A stretch of 64,000 nucleotides of DNA from Wenxinia saemankumensis (GTDB lineage Bacteria > Pseudomonadota > Alphaproteobacteria > Rhodobacterales > Rhodobacteraceae): positions 102,980 through 166,979 of the forward strand of contig NZ_FQYO01000006.1 of NCBI RefSeq assembly GCF_900141735.1, written 5' to 3'. The position numbers and the translations under genes are program-made. Below the pieces are notes generated by a model. The model was not told the origin of the DNA. It saw only the letters and a program-made list of their open reading frames with translations, and ran no database searches. Positions 42,359 to 51,529 of this stretch are shown piece by piece (positions within the stretch are counted from its first letter, which is position 1; each line of letters begins with the position of its first letter).

Positions 42359-43282
42359 ATGCCCATCAGACTCCCCTCCGACCTGCCCGCCTACACGATC
42401 CTCGGCCGCGAGGGCGTCATGGTCATGGGCGAGCGCGAGGCGATGCGGCAGGACATCCGGCCGCTGCGGATCGGGCTGCTCAACCTCATGCCGAAGAAGA
42501 TCCAGACCGAGACGCAGTTCGCCCGCCTGATCGGCGCCGGCCCTCTGCAGATCGAGTTCGCGCTGATCCGCATGACCGAGCACGAGGCCAAGACCACCGC
42601 CGCCGACCACATGGAGAGCTTCTACCGCCCCTTCGCCGAGGTGGAGGAAAGCGGGGAGAAGTTCGACGGGCTGATCGTCACCGGCGCCCCGATCGAGCAT
42701 CTGCCATACGAATCAGTGACCTACTGGGAGGAGCTCAGGCGCGTCTTCGACTGGACGCAGGGGCATGTCCATTCCACCTTCGGCGTGTGCTGGGGCGGGA
42801 TGGCGATGGTGCACCACTTCCACGGCGTGCCCAAGCACATGCTGGAGTCCAAGGCCTTCGGCTGCTTCCGCCACATGAACCTCGCCCCGCAAAGCCCCTA
42901 CCTGAGGGGCTTTTCCGACGACATGACGATGCCCGTCAGCCGCTGGACCGAGATCCGGCAGGCCGATCTCGACGCGGCGCCGGGCCTCGTCACGCTGCTC
43001 GCCTCGGACGAGGTGGGACCGGCGCTGGTCGAGGATCCGGCGCATCGCGCCCTCTACGTGTTCAATCACCTCGAATACGACAGCGGCACGCTGAAGGAGG
43101 AATACGACCGGGACGTGGAGGCGGGCGGGGCGATCACGCTGCCGCGCGACTACTTCCCCGGCGACGATCCGGCCCGGCGCCCGCTGAACCGCTGGCGCAG
43201 CCACGCCCACCTGCTCTACGGCAACTGGGTGAACGAGGTCTACCAGACAACCCCTTACGAGATCGACGAAATTGGGCGCTGA
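42359..43282 (+). CDS. metAA: Homoserine O-acetyltransferase (MetA family)
   Basis: This 307-residue enzyme activates homoserine for methionine synthesis. The MetA triad is present: Cys 144 (FGVCWGGMA), His 237 and Glu 239 (FNHLEY). At the residue that decides acyl donor it has Glu 113 ([16 protein letters not shown]), as in Bacillus cereus MetA. The succinyl-CoA enzyme of E. coli has Gly there. Acetyl-CoA is therefore predicted despite the usual metA name. No SAM-II riboswitch or other leader is visible in the 90-base gap upstream. The stop lies eleven bases inside the alpha/beta hydrolase gene. Confidence 0.93.
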   Translation: MPIRLPSDLPAYTILGREGVMVMGEREAMRQDIRPLRIGLLNLMPKKIQTETQFARLIGAGPLQIEFALIRMTEHEAKTTAADHMESFYRPFAEVEESGEKFDGLIVTGAPIEHLPYESVTYWEELRRVFDWTQGHVHSTFGVCWGGMAMVHHFHGVPKHMLESKAFGCFRHMNLAPQSPYLRGFSDDMTMPVSRWTEIRQADLDAAPGLVTLLASDEVGPALVEDPAHRALYVFNHLEYDSGTLKEEYDRDVEAGGAITLPRDYFPGDDPARRPLNRWRSHAHLLYGNWVNEVYQTTPYEIDEIGR

Positions 43283-44252
43283 CGGCTGGGCCACGGCCCT
43301 CGCCGCCACGACCCTTGCCGCGGCCGTCCTGACGCTCTGGATCGGCCGTGCCGCCCGCCGCCGCGCGGCCCGGGTCGACGCGGCCTATCCGCCGATCGGT
43401 CGGATCGTGGATGTCGGCGGGGTCCCGGTCCACGCACTGGTCCGCGGCACGGGACCCGACCTCGTCCTGATCCACGGGGCGAGCGGGAACCTGCGGGATT
43501 TCCTGCCCCTGATGGACCGGCTCGAGGGGCGCTACAGGACGATCGCGCTGGACCGGCCCGGCCTCGGCCATTCCGGGCGCCCCGATCCGCGCCATGACGG
43601 CGCGTTCTCCGGCACGGCCGAGAGCCTGCGGGACCAGGTCCGCCTCCTGTCCGGGGCCGCCCGGGCACTCGGCGCCGAGCGCCCGCTGGTACTCGGCCAT
43701 TCCTATGGCGGCGCCGTCGCCCTCGCCTGGGCGATCGAGGCGCCGGCGGCGGGGATCGTCGATCTCTCCGGCGTGGCGATGCCCTGGCCGGGCGGCCTGG
43801 GCTGGCGGTACCGGGTGATGCGCTCGCGCCTCGGCGGGGCGATCGTCCCGCTCCTCGTGGCGGCGGGCGCAACCCGGGCCATGATGGCGGCGGGGGTCGC
43901 CTCGGTGCTCGCGCCGAACCCGGTCCCGGAGGGCTATGCCGAGACCGTCGGGGCCGAGCTGATCCTGGCTCCGCGGCGCTGGCGCGCGAACGGGCGCCAG
44001 CTCAACGCGCTGCGCCCGCAGGTGGCCCGGATGGCGGAGGACTACGCCGCGCTGACGTTGCCGATCGAGATCGTCCACGGCCGGCAGGACAGCACTGTCC
44101 CGATCGAGATCCACTCCATCCCCCTCGCCGCGCGGGTCGCCTCGGCCAACCTCACGGTGCTGGAGGGGGCCGGCCACGCCCCGCACCATTCCCATCCGGA
44201 CGCGGTGATCGCCGCGATCGACCGGCTCGCGGCGAGGGCCGGATTGCGCTGA
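43272..44252 (+). CDS. Alpha/beta hydrolase
   Basis: This 326-residue protein has one N-terminal membrane anchor (about residues 6-26) and an alpha/beta-hydrolase domain. Features are [10 protein letters not shown] (oxyanion hole), [11 protein letters not shown] (nucleophile Ser), HGRQDSTVP (acid) and GAGHAPHHS (catalytic His). The substrate is unknown; esterase or haloperoxidase-like activity is possible. The TTG start at 43272 overlaps the metAA end. No better start is seen before the membrane helix. Confidence 0.83.
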   Translation: MGADGWATALAATTLAAAVLTLWIGRAARRRAARVDAAYPPIGRIVDVGGVPVHALVRGTGPDLVLIHGASGNLRDFLPLMDRLEGRYRTIALDRPGLGHSGRPDPRHDGAFSGTAESLRDQVRLLSGAARALGAERPLVLGHSYGGAVALAWAIEAPAAGIVDLSGVAMPWPGGLGWRYRVMRSRLGGAIVPLLVAAGATRAMMAAGVASVLAPNPVPEGYAETVGAELILAPRRWRANGRQLNALRPQVARMAEDYAALTLPIEIVHGRQDSTVPIEIHSIPLAARVASANLTVLEGAGHAPHHSHPDAVIAAIDRLAARAGLR

Positions 44253-44303
44253 CGGGACGGCCCGCCCATAGTCGGGCGCACCCGTTTCCCTCGAGGATCG
44301 TCC

Positions 44304-45176
44304 ATGGCCCTGCCCTTCGACGGCGCCATCAGCCGCTACTACGAGCAGGACGCGCCCGAAGCGGTGCGCGCCGCCCTGCGCGATGCGGGCAGGGACGACG
44401 TGGTCAATCCCCGATTCCCCTATCCCGAGCGGATGAAGAAGTCGGACTACGAGGAGGCGATGGCCCGGCTGCAGGTCGAACTGGTGAAGATGCTCGCCTC
44501 CGTCCGGGCGAGGGGGCAGCGGGTCGTCCTGGTCTTCGAGGGGCGCGACGCCGCGGGCAAGGGCGGCACGATCCAGCGCCTGACCGAGAACCTCAATCCC
44601 CGCGCCGCCCGCACGATCGCCCTGGCCCGTCCGACCGAGACGGAGGCCGGCGAGTGGTACTTCCAGCGCTACGTGCGGTACCTGCCCAGCGCGGGCGAGA
44701 TCGTCCTCTTCGACCGGTCCTGGTACAATCGCGGCGTCGTCGAGAAGGTGTTCGGCTTCACGACCGACGAGGCCCGCGCCCGCTGGTTCGACCAGGTCGG
44801 CCCGTTCGAGAAGCTGCTGACCGATGACGGGATCCACCTGCGCAAGTTCTGGCTGAATGTCGGCCGGGCCACCCAGCTGGAACGGTTCCTCGCCCGCGAG
44901 CGCGATCCGCTGAAGCAGTGGAAGCTGTCCTCGATCGACGTCGAGGGCCTGTCCCGGTGGGACGCCTACAGCGCGGCGATCGACGAGACCTTGCGTCGCA
45001 CCCACAGCCCCCACGCCCCCTGGACGGTCGTGCGCGGCGACGACAAGCGCCGTTCGCGGCTCGCGGTGATCCGCTCGGTCCTGCTCGGCCTCGACTACGA
45101 GGGCCGGGATCTCGCGGCCATCGGGACGCCGGATCCCAAGGTCATCGGCGGGCCCGACCTCTGGACGGCGGCCTGA
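44304..45176 (+). CDS. ppk2: Polyphosphate kinase 2
   Basis: This 290-residue PPK2 moves phosphate between polyphosphate and nucleotides. Walker A is EGRDAAGKGG (about residues 79-88) and Walker B is LFDRSWYNRG. The PPK2 fingerprint RYVRYLPSAGEIV and LRKFWLNV segments are present. A single domain of this length is typical of class I PPK2, which favours polyP-driven NDP phosphorylation. ATG 44304 has GAGGA upstream. It is immediately followed, one base after its stop, by a TetR gene that may respond to it or regulate it. Confidence 0.94.
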   Translation: MALPFDGAISRYYEQDAPEAVRAALRDAGRDDVVNPRFPYPERMKKSDYEEAMARLQVELVKMLASVRARGQRVVLVFEGRDAAGKGGTIQRLTENLNPRAARTIALARPTETEAGEWYFQRYVRYLPSAGEIVLFDRSWYNRGVVEKVFGFTTDEARARWFDQVGPFEKLLTDDGIHLRKFWLNVGRATQLERFLARERDPLKQWKLSSIDVEGLSRWDAYSAAIDETLRRTHSPHAPWTVVRGDDKRRSRLAVIRSVLLGLDYEGRDLAAIGTPDPKVIGGPDLWTAA

Positions 45177-45177
45177 C

Positions 45178-45795
45178 TTGGCCAAGCAGGGCTATCATCA
45201 CGGCAACCTGCGGCAGGCGCTGGTCGAATCGACCCTCGCCCTGATCGAGGAGAAGGGGCCGACCGGCTTCACCCTGTCGGAGGCAGCCCGCGGCGCGGGG
45301 GTCACGCCGGCTGCCGTCTACCGCCATTTCGAGGGGCGGGACGACCTGATCGCCGAGGCGGCCCGGCAGGGCTATGAGATCTTCGCCGACCTGATGGACG
45401 AGGCCTATGCCAAGGGGCAGCCCTCGGCCCTCGCCTCGTTCCAGGCCACCGGGCGGGCCTATCTCGCCTTCGCGCGACGGTTTCCCGGGCATTATGTCGC
45501 GATGTTCGAGAGCGGCATCTCGATCCAGCGCACGCCCGACCTGAACCGCGCCGCGCAGCGCGGTCTCGGCGTGCTCGAGCGGGCGGCGGCGGACCTGTCG
45601 CAGCGCATCCCCGCGGCGCGGCGCCCGCCCGCGCAGATGTTCGCGGCGCATATCTGGGCGATGTCGCACGGTGTGGTGGAGCTGTTCGCCCGCGGCTCGC
45701 CGGGGACGCGCGCCCCCTTCCCGCCCGAGGACCTGCTCGAGACGGCTGTCGGCATCTACCTGCGCGGCCTCGGCCTGCTGCCCGCCGACGAGTGA
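45178..45795 (+). CDS. TetR/AcrR family transcriptional regulator
   Basis: This 205-residue regulator has an N-terminal helix-turn-helix, YHHGNLRQALVESTLALIEE followed by VTPAAVYRHFEGRDDLIAE. The C-terminal ligand domain is of the WHG type (FAAHIWAMSHGVVELFARG). TTG 45178 is one base after the ppk2 stop and gives the standard KQGYHHGNLR N-terminus. Gene order suggests co-transcription with ppk2; the ligand is unknown. Confidence 0.9.
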   Translation: MAKQGYHHGNLRQALVESTLALIEEKGPTGFTLSEAARGAGVTPAAVYRHFEGRDDLIAEAARQGYEIFADLMDEAYAKGQPSALASFQATGRAYLAFARRFPGHYVAMFESGISIQRTPDLNRAAQRGLGVLERAAADLSQRIPAARRPPAQMFAAHIWAMSHGVVELFARGSPGTRAPFPPEDLLETAVGIYLRGLGLLPADE

Positions 45796-45850
45796 GGGCC
45801 GGCCCCCGGCATTCTGGACAAGCGGCAAGGCGGCGCGCTAGACGTGGGCC

Positions 45851-46261
45851 ATGGATATCCGCCGCATCACCGACGATTACGCCGTCAGCCCCCAGATCGC
45901 CCCCACCGACGTGGCCGCCATCCGGGCCGCCGGTTTCGGGACGATCCTGTGCAACCGCCCCGATGCCGAGGTTCCGGCCGAGCTGTCGGCGGCCGAGATG
46001 CGCCGCGCGGCCGAGGCGGAGGGGCTGGCCTTCGTCGTCAATCCCGTCACCCACCAGGGCCTGAACGACGAGATGGTGCGCCTGCAGGCCGAGACGCTGG
46101 ACGCGGCCGATGCCCCGGTCCTGGCCTATTGCGCCTCCGGCACACGGTCCTCGATCGTCTGGGCGCTGGGACAGGCGGGCCGCCGCGATCCCGACGAGAT
46201 CGTCGACCTCGCGGCGAAGGCCGGCTACGACCTCGCCGGGCTGCGCCCCCGGCTCGGCTGA
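45851..46261 (+). CDS. TIGR01244 family phosphatase-like protein
   Basis: This 136-residue protein belongs to the beta-lactamase-hydrolase-associated DSP-like family. It has the CX5R phosphatase loop CASGTRSS (Cys 94, Arg 99) preceded by APVLAY and the N-terminal YAVSPQIAPTDVAAIRAAGF. Relatives are linked with sulfur transfer or sulfide detoxification (Blh type). Here it is single-domain, without the metallo-hydrolase or rhodanese partner. ATG 45851 is the only sensible start. Confidence 0.86.
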   Translation: MDIRRITDDYAVSPQIAPTDVAAIRAAGFGTILCNRPDAEVPAELSAAEMRRAAEAEGLAFVVNPVTHQGLNDEMVRLQAETLDAADAPVLAYCASGTRSSIVWALGQAGRRDPDEIVDLAAKAGYDLAGLRPRLG

Positions 46262-46290
46262 CCGGGGACGCGGGAGCCCCGGACTGCCGG

Positions 46291-46334
46291 GGGCGGCCGG
46301 CCTGCCGGAACCGGCCGGGGCGGCCGGCCTGCCG
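46291..46334. repeat. 17-base direct repeat between convergent genes
   Basis: GGGCGGCCGGCCTGCCG occurs at 46291-46307 and again at 46318-46334 (period 27). Each copy contains the palindrome GGCCGGCC, so either could fold into a hairpin between the two convergent stops. No U-run is present. Confidence 0.6.
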
Positions 46335-46350
46335 TGGGCCCTGTCCCGCC

Positions 46351-48135
46351 TCACGTCTCGGGCTCCTCGATCCGAAGATCGTTCGGGTCCAGATCCGCGG
46401 CCATTCCCGCCCTGAACTCCTCGTCCTCCCCGCCCTCGTCGGCGGGGCCAGCCGCCGCGAGCGCGAAGGGCCGTGCCGAGTCCGTTCCCGGCCGGGCCCG
46501 CGCCCCGGGAGAGAGCGCGCCGGCCACCGCCTCGGCCATCCGGGCCTGGGCGAGCGTGCGATCCCGCGCCGAGTGCTGATCGTCGATCGCGCCGGCCGAG
46601 GGCGTGTCGGTCGGCCGATCCGCCGACGGTGCGTGGTCCTGTGGGGGGCCATCGGGATCGGGTCCGTCCGATCTGTCGGGGTCCGGCCCGGACTCCCCCG
46701 GCAGGCCGGGCCCGGGCGTCACGGTACCGCCGGTCGGCGGCATTTCGGCCACCGACCGATCCGGCGGCCCCTCCGGTTCCGGGCCCGGTGCCATCGGGGC
46801 ACCGTCCTCGCGGGCCACGTCCTCCGGGACCGGCGGCGGATCGACCGTCCCGGATGCCGGGCCGTCCCCGTCCCCCGCCCATGACCCGGCTGCGCCCGTG
46901 CCCGGATCGCCCGGCGGACCCGCCGTGATGCCCTGCCCTTCAGGCAGGGGGACATCCCCCCCGGCGTGGGCGTCGCCGGGCCATGCCGGCTGCCCCGGGG
47001 GCGGATCATCCCCGGGGGCCGGCACGCCCGGCGGGACCGGCTCGGGCAGGAGATCGGCCCCCTCCGGCCCCGGTCCCGCCCCAGGCTCCGGCGGCACGTC
47101 GCAAGGGCCGTCCGTCCCCTCCTCCCCCTCCTGTGCGGGAGATGGCCGGGCCTCGTGCTCCCAGACCGGCCCGCGCCCCGGACCGAACGGATCGTCCCGA
47201 TCCGGCCCGCCGCCGGAGCAGCCCCCGCCGAGCCGGGGCCTGCCCAGGTCGGGGCCGCCCATCTCAGGGGCATCGGGCGGCTGCAGTCGCACCGCCCGCA
47301 GACCCGCCACCTGGCCCAGCCGCGCCGGGGCGAAGCGGCAGCCGGGGGCGGATTCCAGCTGGACGGATCCGACGCCGATCCCGGGAAGCGCGAGCACCTG
47401 CCCCACCTTCAGCCCCTCCGCCCGGGCGAGGGGCAGGGTCAGGCGCGCGAGGATCGCGGTCAGGGTGGCCGGCGCCTCGTGTACCGCGCCGCGGAAGGCG
47501 CGCGCCCAGTCCGCGGGGTCGCCCCCCCGGTCGAGGGCGGCCCCGGCCGGCGGCAGGACGAGGGCGAGCGTTCCCGACCGGCCAGCGGTGCCGAGATCGA
47601 GCGACAGGCCGATCGTCCGGTAGGGGCCGGCCTGCAGCGTCGACGCGATGGCGCGGCGACCGCCCAGCTGCTCTCCCGTCCGGGTGCCCGCGACCCATTC
47701 GGCAAGGCCGAGTCCCGCGGGCGCGCGGCCGAGCTCGACCAGCAGGGCCTGCAGGAAGGGTTCGGTGAGGGTCACGTCCGCGGCCGTCACGCGCCGCCCC
47801 GCGCCGCCCGAGCCGCCCGTTGGCAGTTGGCCCAGCGTCTGCACCTCGACCAGCGCGTCCCGCAGGTCGAGATCGACCACGGCATAGCCGCGCAGGCCGG
47901 CCTCCCCCTCCAGCCCGATCAGGACGATGTCCTCGTCGAGCGCGGCGAGAAGCGCGTCGAGCGCGTCGGTCCCGTCGCGGATGGCCGACACCGCCAGGGG
48001 CAGCCCGATCCCCTGCCCGGCCCGCGCGGCGGAGCGGCGCAGCCAGCGCGGCACCGAGACCGGCGGATCGGGGGCATCGACCGGCCGGCTCATGCCGGCG
48101 ATCCGCCGCAGGATGTCGCCCGCCCCCTCGCCCAT
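46351..48135 (-). CDS. FliM/FliN (SpoA)-domain protein with long disordered tail
   Basis: This is a 594-residue protein in two parts. Residues 1 to about 285 are folded: VPRWLRRSAARAGQGIGLPL, IVLIGLEGEAGLRGYAVVDL, then a SpoA-like segment LTLPLARAEGLKVGQVLALP, VQLESAPGCRFAPARLGQ and GLRAVRL. That resembles the C-ring switch proteins FliM/FliN. Residues from about 286 to 560 are almost only Gly, Pro, Asp, Glu and Ala and are surely disordered. A short conserved-looking end (ARDRTLAQARMAEAVAGA, then DLRIEEPET) follows. No flagellar genes are near. It is the last gene after the symporter-kinase (45-base gap). A motility role is not supported; scaffold or phospho-signal target is speculation. Confidence 0.65.
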   Translation of the reverse strand: MGEGAGDILRRIAGMSRPVDAPDPPVSVPRWLRRSAARAGQGIGLPLAVSAIRDGTDALDALLAALDEDIVLIGLEGEAGLRGYAVVDLDLRDALVEVQTLGQLPTGGSGGAGRRVTAADVTLTEPFLQALLVELGRAPAGLGLAEWVAGTRTGEQLGGRRAIASTLQAGPYRTIGLSLDLGTAGRSGTLALVLPPAGAALDRGGDPADWARAFRGAVHEAPATLTAILARLTLPLARAEGLKVGQVLALPGIGVGSVQLESAPGCRFAPARLGQVAGLRAVRLQPPDAPEMGGPDLGRPRLGGGCSGGGPDRDDPFGPGRGPVWEHEARPSPAQEGEEGTDGPCDVPPEPGAGPGPEGADLLPEPVPPGVPAPGDDPPPGQPAWPGDAHAGGDVPLPEGQGITAGPPGDPGTGAAGSWAGDGDGPASGTVDPPPVPEDVAREDGAPMAPGPEPEGPPDRSVAEMPPTGGTVTPGPGLPGESGPDPDRSDGPDPDGPPQDHAPSADRPTDTPSAGAIDDQHSARDRTLAQARMAEAVAGALSPGARARPGTDSARPFALAAAGPADEGGEDEEFRAGMAADLDPNDLRIEEPET

Positions 48136-48180
48136 CTCGTCCGATCGCCTCCGCCCCTTCGGCCCCGTCAGGTCCGGGAT

Positions 48181-50898
48181 CTAGACGACGACCCTTGCAG
48201 CGCGGTTAACGGCCCCTTCCTGCGCGGCCTCGTCCAGGCCGGTCCCGGGGGGCGGCAGCGTCACGCGGAAGGCGGCGCCGCCCTGGCCGGGCAGGTAGGC
48301 GATGCCCCCGCCCAGCCGGTCCATTACCTCGCGGCAGATGGCGAGGCCCAGCCCGGCGCTGCCCGCCCGCGAGGCATCGCCGAGCCGTGCGAACTTCTCG
48401 AAGATGACGGCCTGGTTCTCGCGCGCGATGCCGGTGCCGTTGTCGATGAAATCGACATGGGCGCGCCCCCCGGACCGTCCCACGCGGATCCGCAGCACGG
48501 GCGCGTCCGCGTCGCAGTACTTCCGGGCGTTGGAGACGAGGTTGATGAAGACCTGCGCCAGCCGGTCGAGATCGGTTTGCAGGAGCAGCCCCTCCTCCCC
48601 CCGGCGGCGGTCGATCGCGAGCCCCCCCTCGCCCCCGGCCGAGGCCAGCGCGCGGTCGATCACCTCTGCCAGCGTCCCCGATTGCCGCCGCAGCTCGACC
48701 TGCCCGTTCTCGAGCACGGACAGGTCCAGCAGGTCGTCCAGCAGCCGGGTCAGGCGGCGCGATTCCTCCTCGATGATCCCGGCGAAGCGGATCGCGTCGG
48801 CCCCGTCCACACCGCCCTTCAGGATCTCGGAGAAGGACCGGATCGAGGTCATCGGCGTGCGGAGCTCATGGCTGATCTGGCTGAGGAAAGCGTCCTTCTG
48901 CAGGCCGAGGCGGGTCAGCTTCTCGTTCGCCTGCCGCAGCGCGCGGGCGGTCTGCTCCTGCTCGGCCGACTTCGCCTCGAGCCGGGCGGAATATTCCATG
49001 ATCTGCGCCGCCTCGTCGGCCACGGCGATCAGGTCCTCGACGGTCACGGCGGCCCCCTGCACCATCTGGCCGACCATCGCATGCGCCGTCGCGGCGCCGA
49101 CCGAACCGGCGAGTTCCCGTTCCAGGGCGGTCAGGAAGTCCGGGGTGACATCGGGCAAGTAGCCGTCCTTGCCCTGGCGCGCGGCGGCGCGGGCGAAGAA
49201 GAGCTGCGCGTCGTCGGGGCCGAGGATACGCTGCGCCATGATCAGCAGGTCCTCCGCCCCCGTCTCGCCGGGGCCGAGCCGGGCGCCCCCCACGGCCCGG
49301 TCGAAGACGTTGACGAACTGCGCGCCCTGCAGCCGCTCCAGCGGGGTCGGAAAGCTGAAGAGCGAGACCGTGAGGAAGGTCGCGGTGTTGAGCAGCAGCG
49401 ACCAGAGCGTCGCGTGCATCAGCGGGTCGAGCCCCTCGATCCCGAACAGCGCCTGCGGCCGCATCCAGGTCAGGCCGAACGGTCCTTCCGACAGCACGTC
49501 GGGGTGCAGGATGCCGGTGAGCGAGGGCAGAAGCAGGCACCAGGCCCAGAGCAGCGCGCCGACCGTCAGGCCCGCGGCGGCGCCGATCCGGCTCGCCCCG
49601 CGCCAGTAGAGGCCGCCGATCATCGCCGGCAGGACCTGCACCGCCCCGACGAAGGAGATGAGGCCGATCGCGGCCAGCGCGGCCCCGCCGCTGGTGAGGC
49701 GGAAGTAGAGATAGCCCAGCGCCATCACCGCCCCGACCGACAGCCTGCGCGACAGCAGGACGGCGCCGCGCACGTCGCCCGAGACCACCGCCCCGCGCGG
49801 CCGCGCCCGCAGCCAGAGCGGCAGCGCGATGTGGTTCGACACCATCGTCGCCAGGGCGATGGTGGCCACGATGATCATCGACGTCGCCGACGAGAAGCCG
49901 CCGAGGAAGGCGGCGAGTGCCAGCCCCTGCCTTCCCTCGCTCAGCGGCAGGGTCAGCACGTAGAGGTCGGCATTGGCGCCGGGCAGCCGCTCCAGCCCCA
50001 TCACCGCGATGGGCACGACGAAGAGGCTCATCGCCATGACGTAGGCGGGGAAGGCCCAGCTCGCCGTGGCGAGGTTGCGCTCGTCGCCGTCGTTCTCGAC
50101 CACGAGGACCTGGAACATCCGCGGCAGCGACAGGAAGGCCGCCGCCGACAGGAAGGTCAGGCCCAGCCAGCGCCCCCCCGGCTGGTCCCAGCGGGCGATG
50201 GGCGAGGCGTCGATCCGGTCCAGCGTCGCGGCAAGCCCGCCCCCGATTCCCCAGACGACGAAGATCCCGACGGCGCAGAGCGCGACGAGCTTGACCACCG
50301 CCTCGACCGCGATCGCCATGACGATGCCGTGGTGCCGCTCGGAGCTGTCGAGGTTGCGCGTGCCGAAGAGCACGATGAACAGCGTCAGCCCCACCCCGGA
50401 CCAGAAGGCCGTGGTCCAGAGCTGCGCCTCGCTCCCCGCGATGCCGGCCCCTTCGCCGGCGAAGACCGCGAAGGAGAGCGCGATGCTCTGCAGTTGCAGC
50501 GCGATGTAGGGGGTCGAGGCGGCGACGGCGATCACCGTGACGAGGACGCCCAGCGCCGTCGACTTGCCGAAGCGCGACGAGACGAGATCGGCGATGGAGG
50601 TGACGCGCTGCGCCCGTCCCACCCGTACCAGCTTGCGCAGGATCAGCCACCAGCCGACCATGACGAGCGAGGGGCCGAGATAGATCGTCAGGTATTCCAG
50701 CCCCGACCGCGCCGCGTAGCCGACCGCCCCGTAGAAGGTCCAGGCCGTGCAGTAGATCGAGAGCGACAGCGTGTAGATCGCGGGCGAGCGCAGCCAGCCC
50801 GTCCGCGCCCGGGCGCGGGTCTCGGCGAAGTAGGCGATGGCGAAGAGGAAGGCGACATAGGCCAGCGAGAAGAAGACGAGGAGATCGAAGGACAGCAT
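48181..50898 (-). CDS. Sodium/solute symporter-fused sensor histidine kinase
   Basis: This 905-residue hybrid has residues 1 to about 500 forming a 13-helix SLC5/SSS transporter-like domain (WTFYGAVGYAARSGLEYL, SIADLVSSRFGKS). A short coiled linker is followed by a complete kinase. The H-box is FLSQISHELRTPM (His 677), the N-box INLVSNARKYC, G1 FIDNGTGI and G2 GSAGLGLAICREV. CbrA/CrbS kinases have the same build and sense or import small carbon or nitrogen compounds. Here the ligand is unknown. It follows the two-helix protein by one base and the response regulator lies first in the operon, so the set forms one signalling unit. Confidence 0.92.
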   Translation of the reverse strand: MLSFDLLVFFSLAYVAFLFAIAYFAETRARARTGWLRSPAIYTLSLSIYCTAWTFYGAVGYAARSGLEYLTIYLGPSLVMVGWWLILRKLVRVGRAQRVTSIADLVSSRFGKSTALGVLVTVIAVAASTPYIALQLQSIALSFAVFAGEGAGIAGSEAQLWTTAFWSGVGLTLFIVLFGTRNLDSSERHHGIVMAIAVEAVVKLVALCAVGIFVVWGIGGGLAATLDRIDASPIARWDQPGGRWLGLTFLSAAAFLSLPRMFQVLVVENDGDERNLATASWAFPAYVMAMSLFVVPIAVMGLERLPGANADLYVLTLPLSEGRQGLALAAFLGGFSSATSMIIVATIALATMVSNHIALPLWLRARPRGAVVSGDVRGAVLLSRRLSVGAVMALGYLYFRLTSGGAALAAIGLISFVGAVQVLPAMIGGLYWRGASRIGAAAGLTVGALLWAWCLLLPSLTGILHPDVLSEGPFGLTWMRPQALFGIEGLDPLMHATLWSLLLNTATFLTVSLFSFPTPLERLQGAQFVNVFDRAVGGARLGPGETGAEDLLIMAQRILGPDDAQLFFARAAARQGKDGYLPDVTPDFLTALERELAGSVGAATAHAMVGQMVQGAAVTVEDLIAVADEAAQIMEYSARLEAKSAEQEQTARALRQANEKLTRLGLQKDAFLSQISHELRTPMTSIRSFSEILKGGVDGADAIRFAGIIEEESRRLTRLLDDLLDLSVLENGQVELRRQSGTLAEVIDRALASAGGEGGLAIDRRRGEEGLLLQTDLDRLAQVFINLVSNARKYCDADAPVLRIRVGRSGGRAHVDFIDNGTGIARENQAVIFEKFARLGDASRAGSAGLGLAICREVMDRLGGGIAYLPGQGGAAFRVTLPPPGTGLDEAAQEGAVNRAARVVV

Positions 50899-50899
50899 C

Positions 50900-51529
50900 T
50901 CAGCCGGTCCCGCCGGTCCGGGCGGGCTCTCCCCGGGTTCCGGGACGGAGCCGGCGCGAGAGCAGCCAGGCCAGCAGGATCAGGCCCGCCCAGGCCGCGA
51001 AGAGGTAGATCAGCGCGGCCGAGACGGGCACCCCTTCCGCCCCCCGCCGCCAGAGCAGGGGCACCATGAAGAGCACGGTGCCGAGCGCGGGCATCAGCTT
51101 GAGCGCGTCGCGCAGCCGCTTCTGCCGGTAGGTCGGCCGCGCGAGGAAGAGCGCCTGTGATTCACCCTCCCGGGCCGATGGTCCCGGCGCCGAGGAACCG
51201 TACGGCGGGGGCACGGGGTCAAGCCGGTCGGTTCCGGGCGCGGCATGCCGCCCGGAACGGACCGCGACCGGCGGGGCGGCGTTGCCGCGCTCCATGCCCG
51301 GCGGGGGCGGCGCGGCGCGCCCGGGATCCGGCCCCGCTTTCGGGCCCTCCCCTGCGTCCGGCCGGTCCGCCCGGCCCTGCGCCGTCTCGTCCTGCGCCCC
51401 CCGGCCCTGCCACGCCTCGCGCGGCCCCGTCTTGCGCTGGCCCGTCTCGCGCTGCGCCGCCTCGTCCCCGGCGGCGGCCTGCGCGCCCCGCCGCTCCGGC
51501 CCCCCGGCGCTGTCCGGACCCCCGCTCAC
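50900..51529 (-). CDS. Two-helix membrane protein of the symporter-kinase operon
   Basis: This 209-residue protein has about 125 N-terminal residues that are low-complexity (Gly, Pro, Ala, Arg, Asp). A compact membrane part follows: ARPTYRQKRLRDALKLMPALG and two helices (about 142-158 and 168-190) ending in LLSRRLRPGTRGE. Small two-helix partners are known for some SSS transporters (DUF4212/DUF485 type), so it may be the accessory subunit of the kinase's transporter half; that is inferred from position. GTG 51529 overlaps the response-regulator stop (GTGA), which argues that the odd N-terminus is really translated. Shorter relatives would start near residue 115. Confidence 0.6.
   Translation of the reverse strand: MSGGPDSAGGPERRGAQAAAGDEAAQRETGQRKTGPREAWQGRGAQDETAQGRADRPDAGEGPKAGPDPGRAAPPPPGMERGNAAPPVAVRSGRHAAPGTDRLDPVPPPYGSSAPGPSAREGESQALFLARPTYRQKRLRDALKLMPALGTVLFMVPLLWRRGAEGVPVSAALIYLFAAWAGLILLAWLLSRRLRPGTRGEPARTGGTG

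Noticed and set aside
46351..48135. Calling the SpoA-domain gene fliM or fliN
   Set aside because: Only the C-terminal switch domain resembles them, there are no flagellar neighbours, and the long tail is unlike either protein.
46966..51069. Open frame of about 1370 codons antisense to the transporter-kinase operon
   Set aside because: Charged low-complexity translation without motifs. The minus strand has an intact H-box, N-box and G-boxes.
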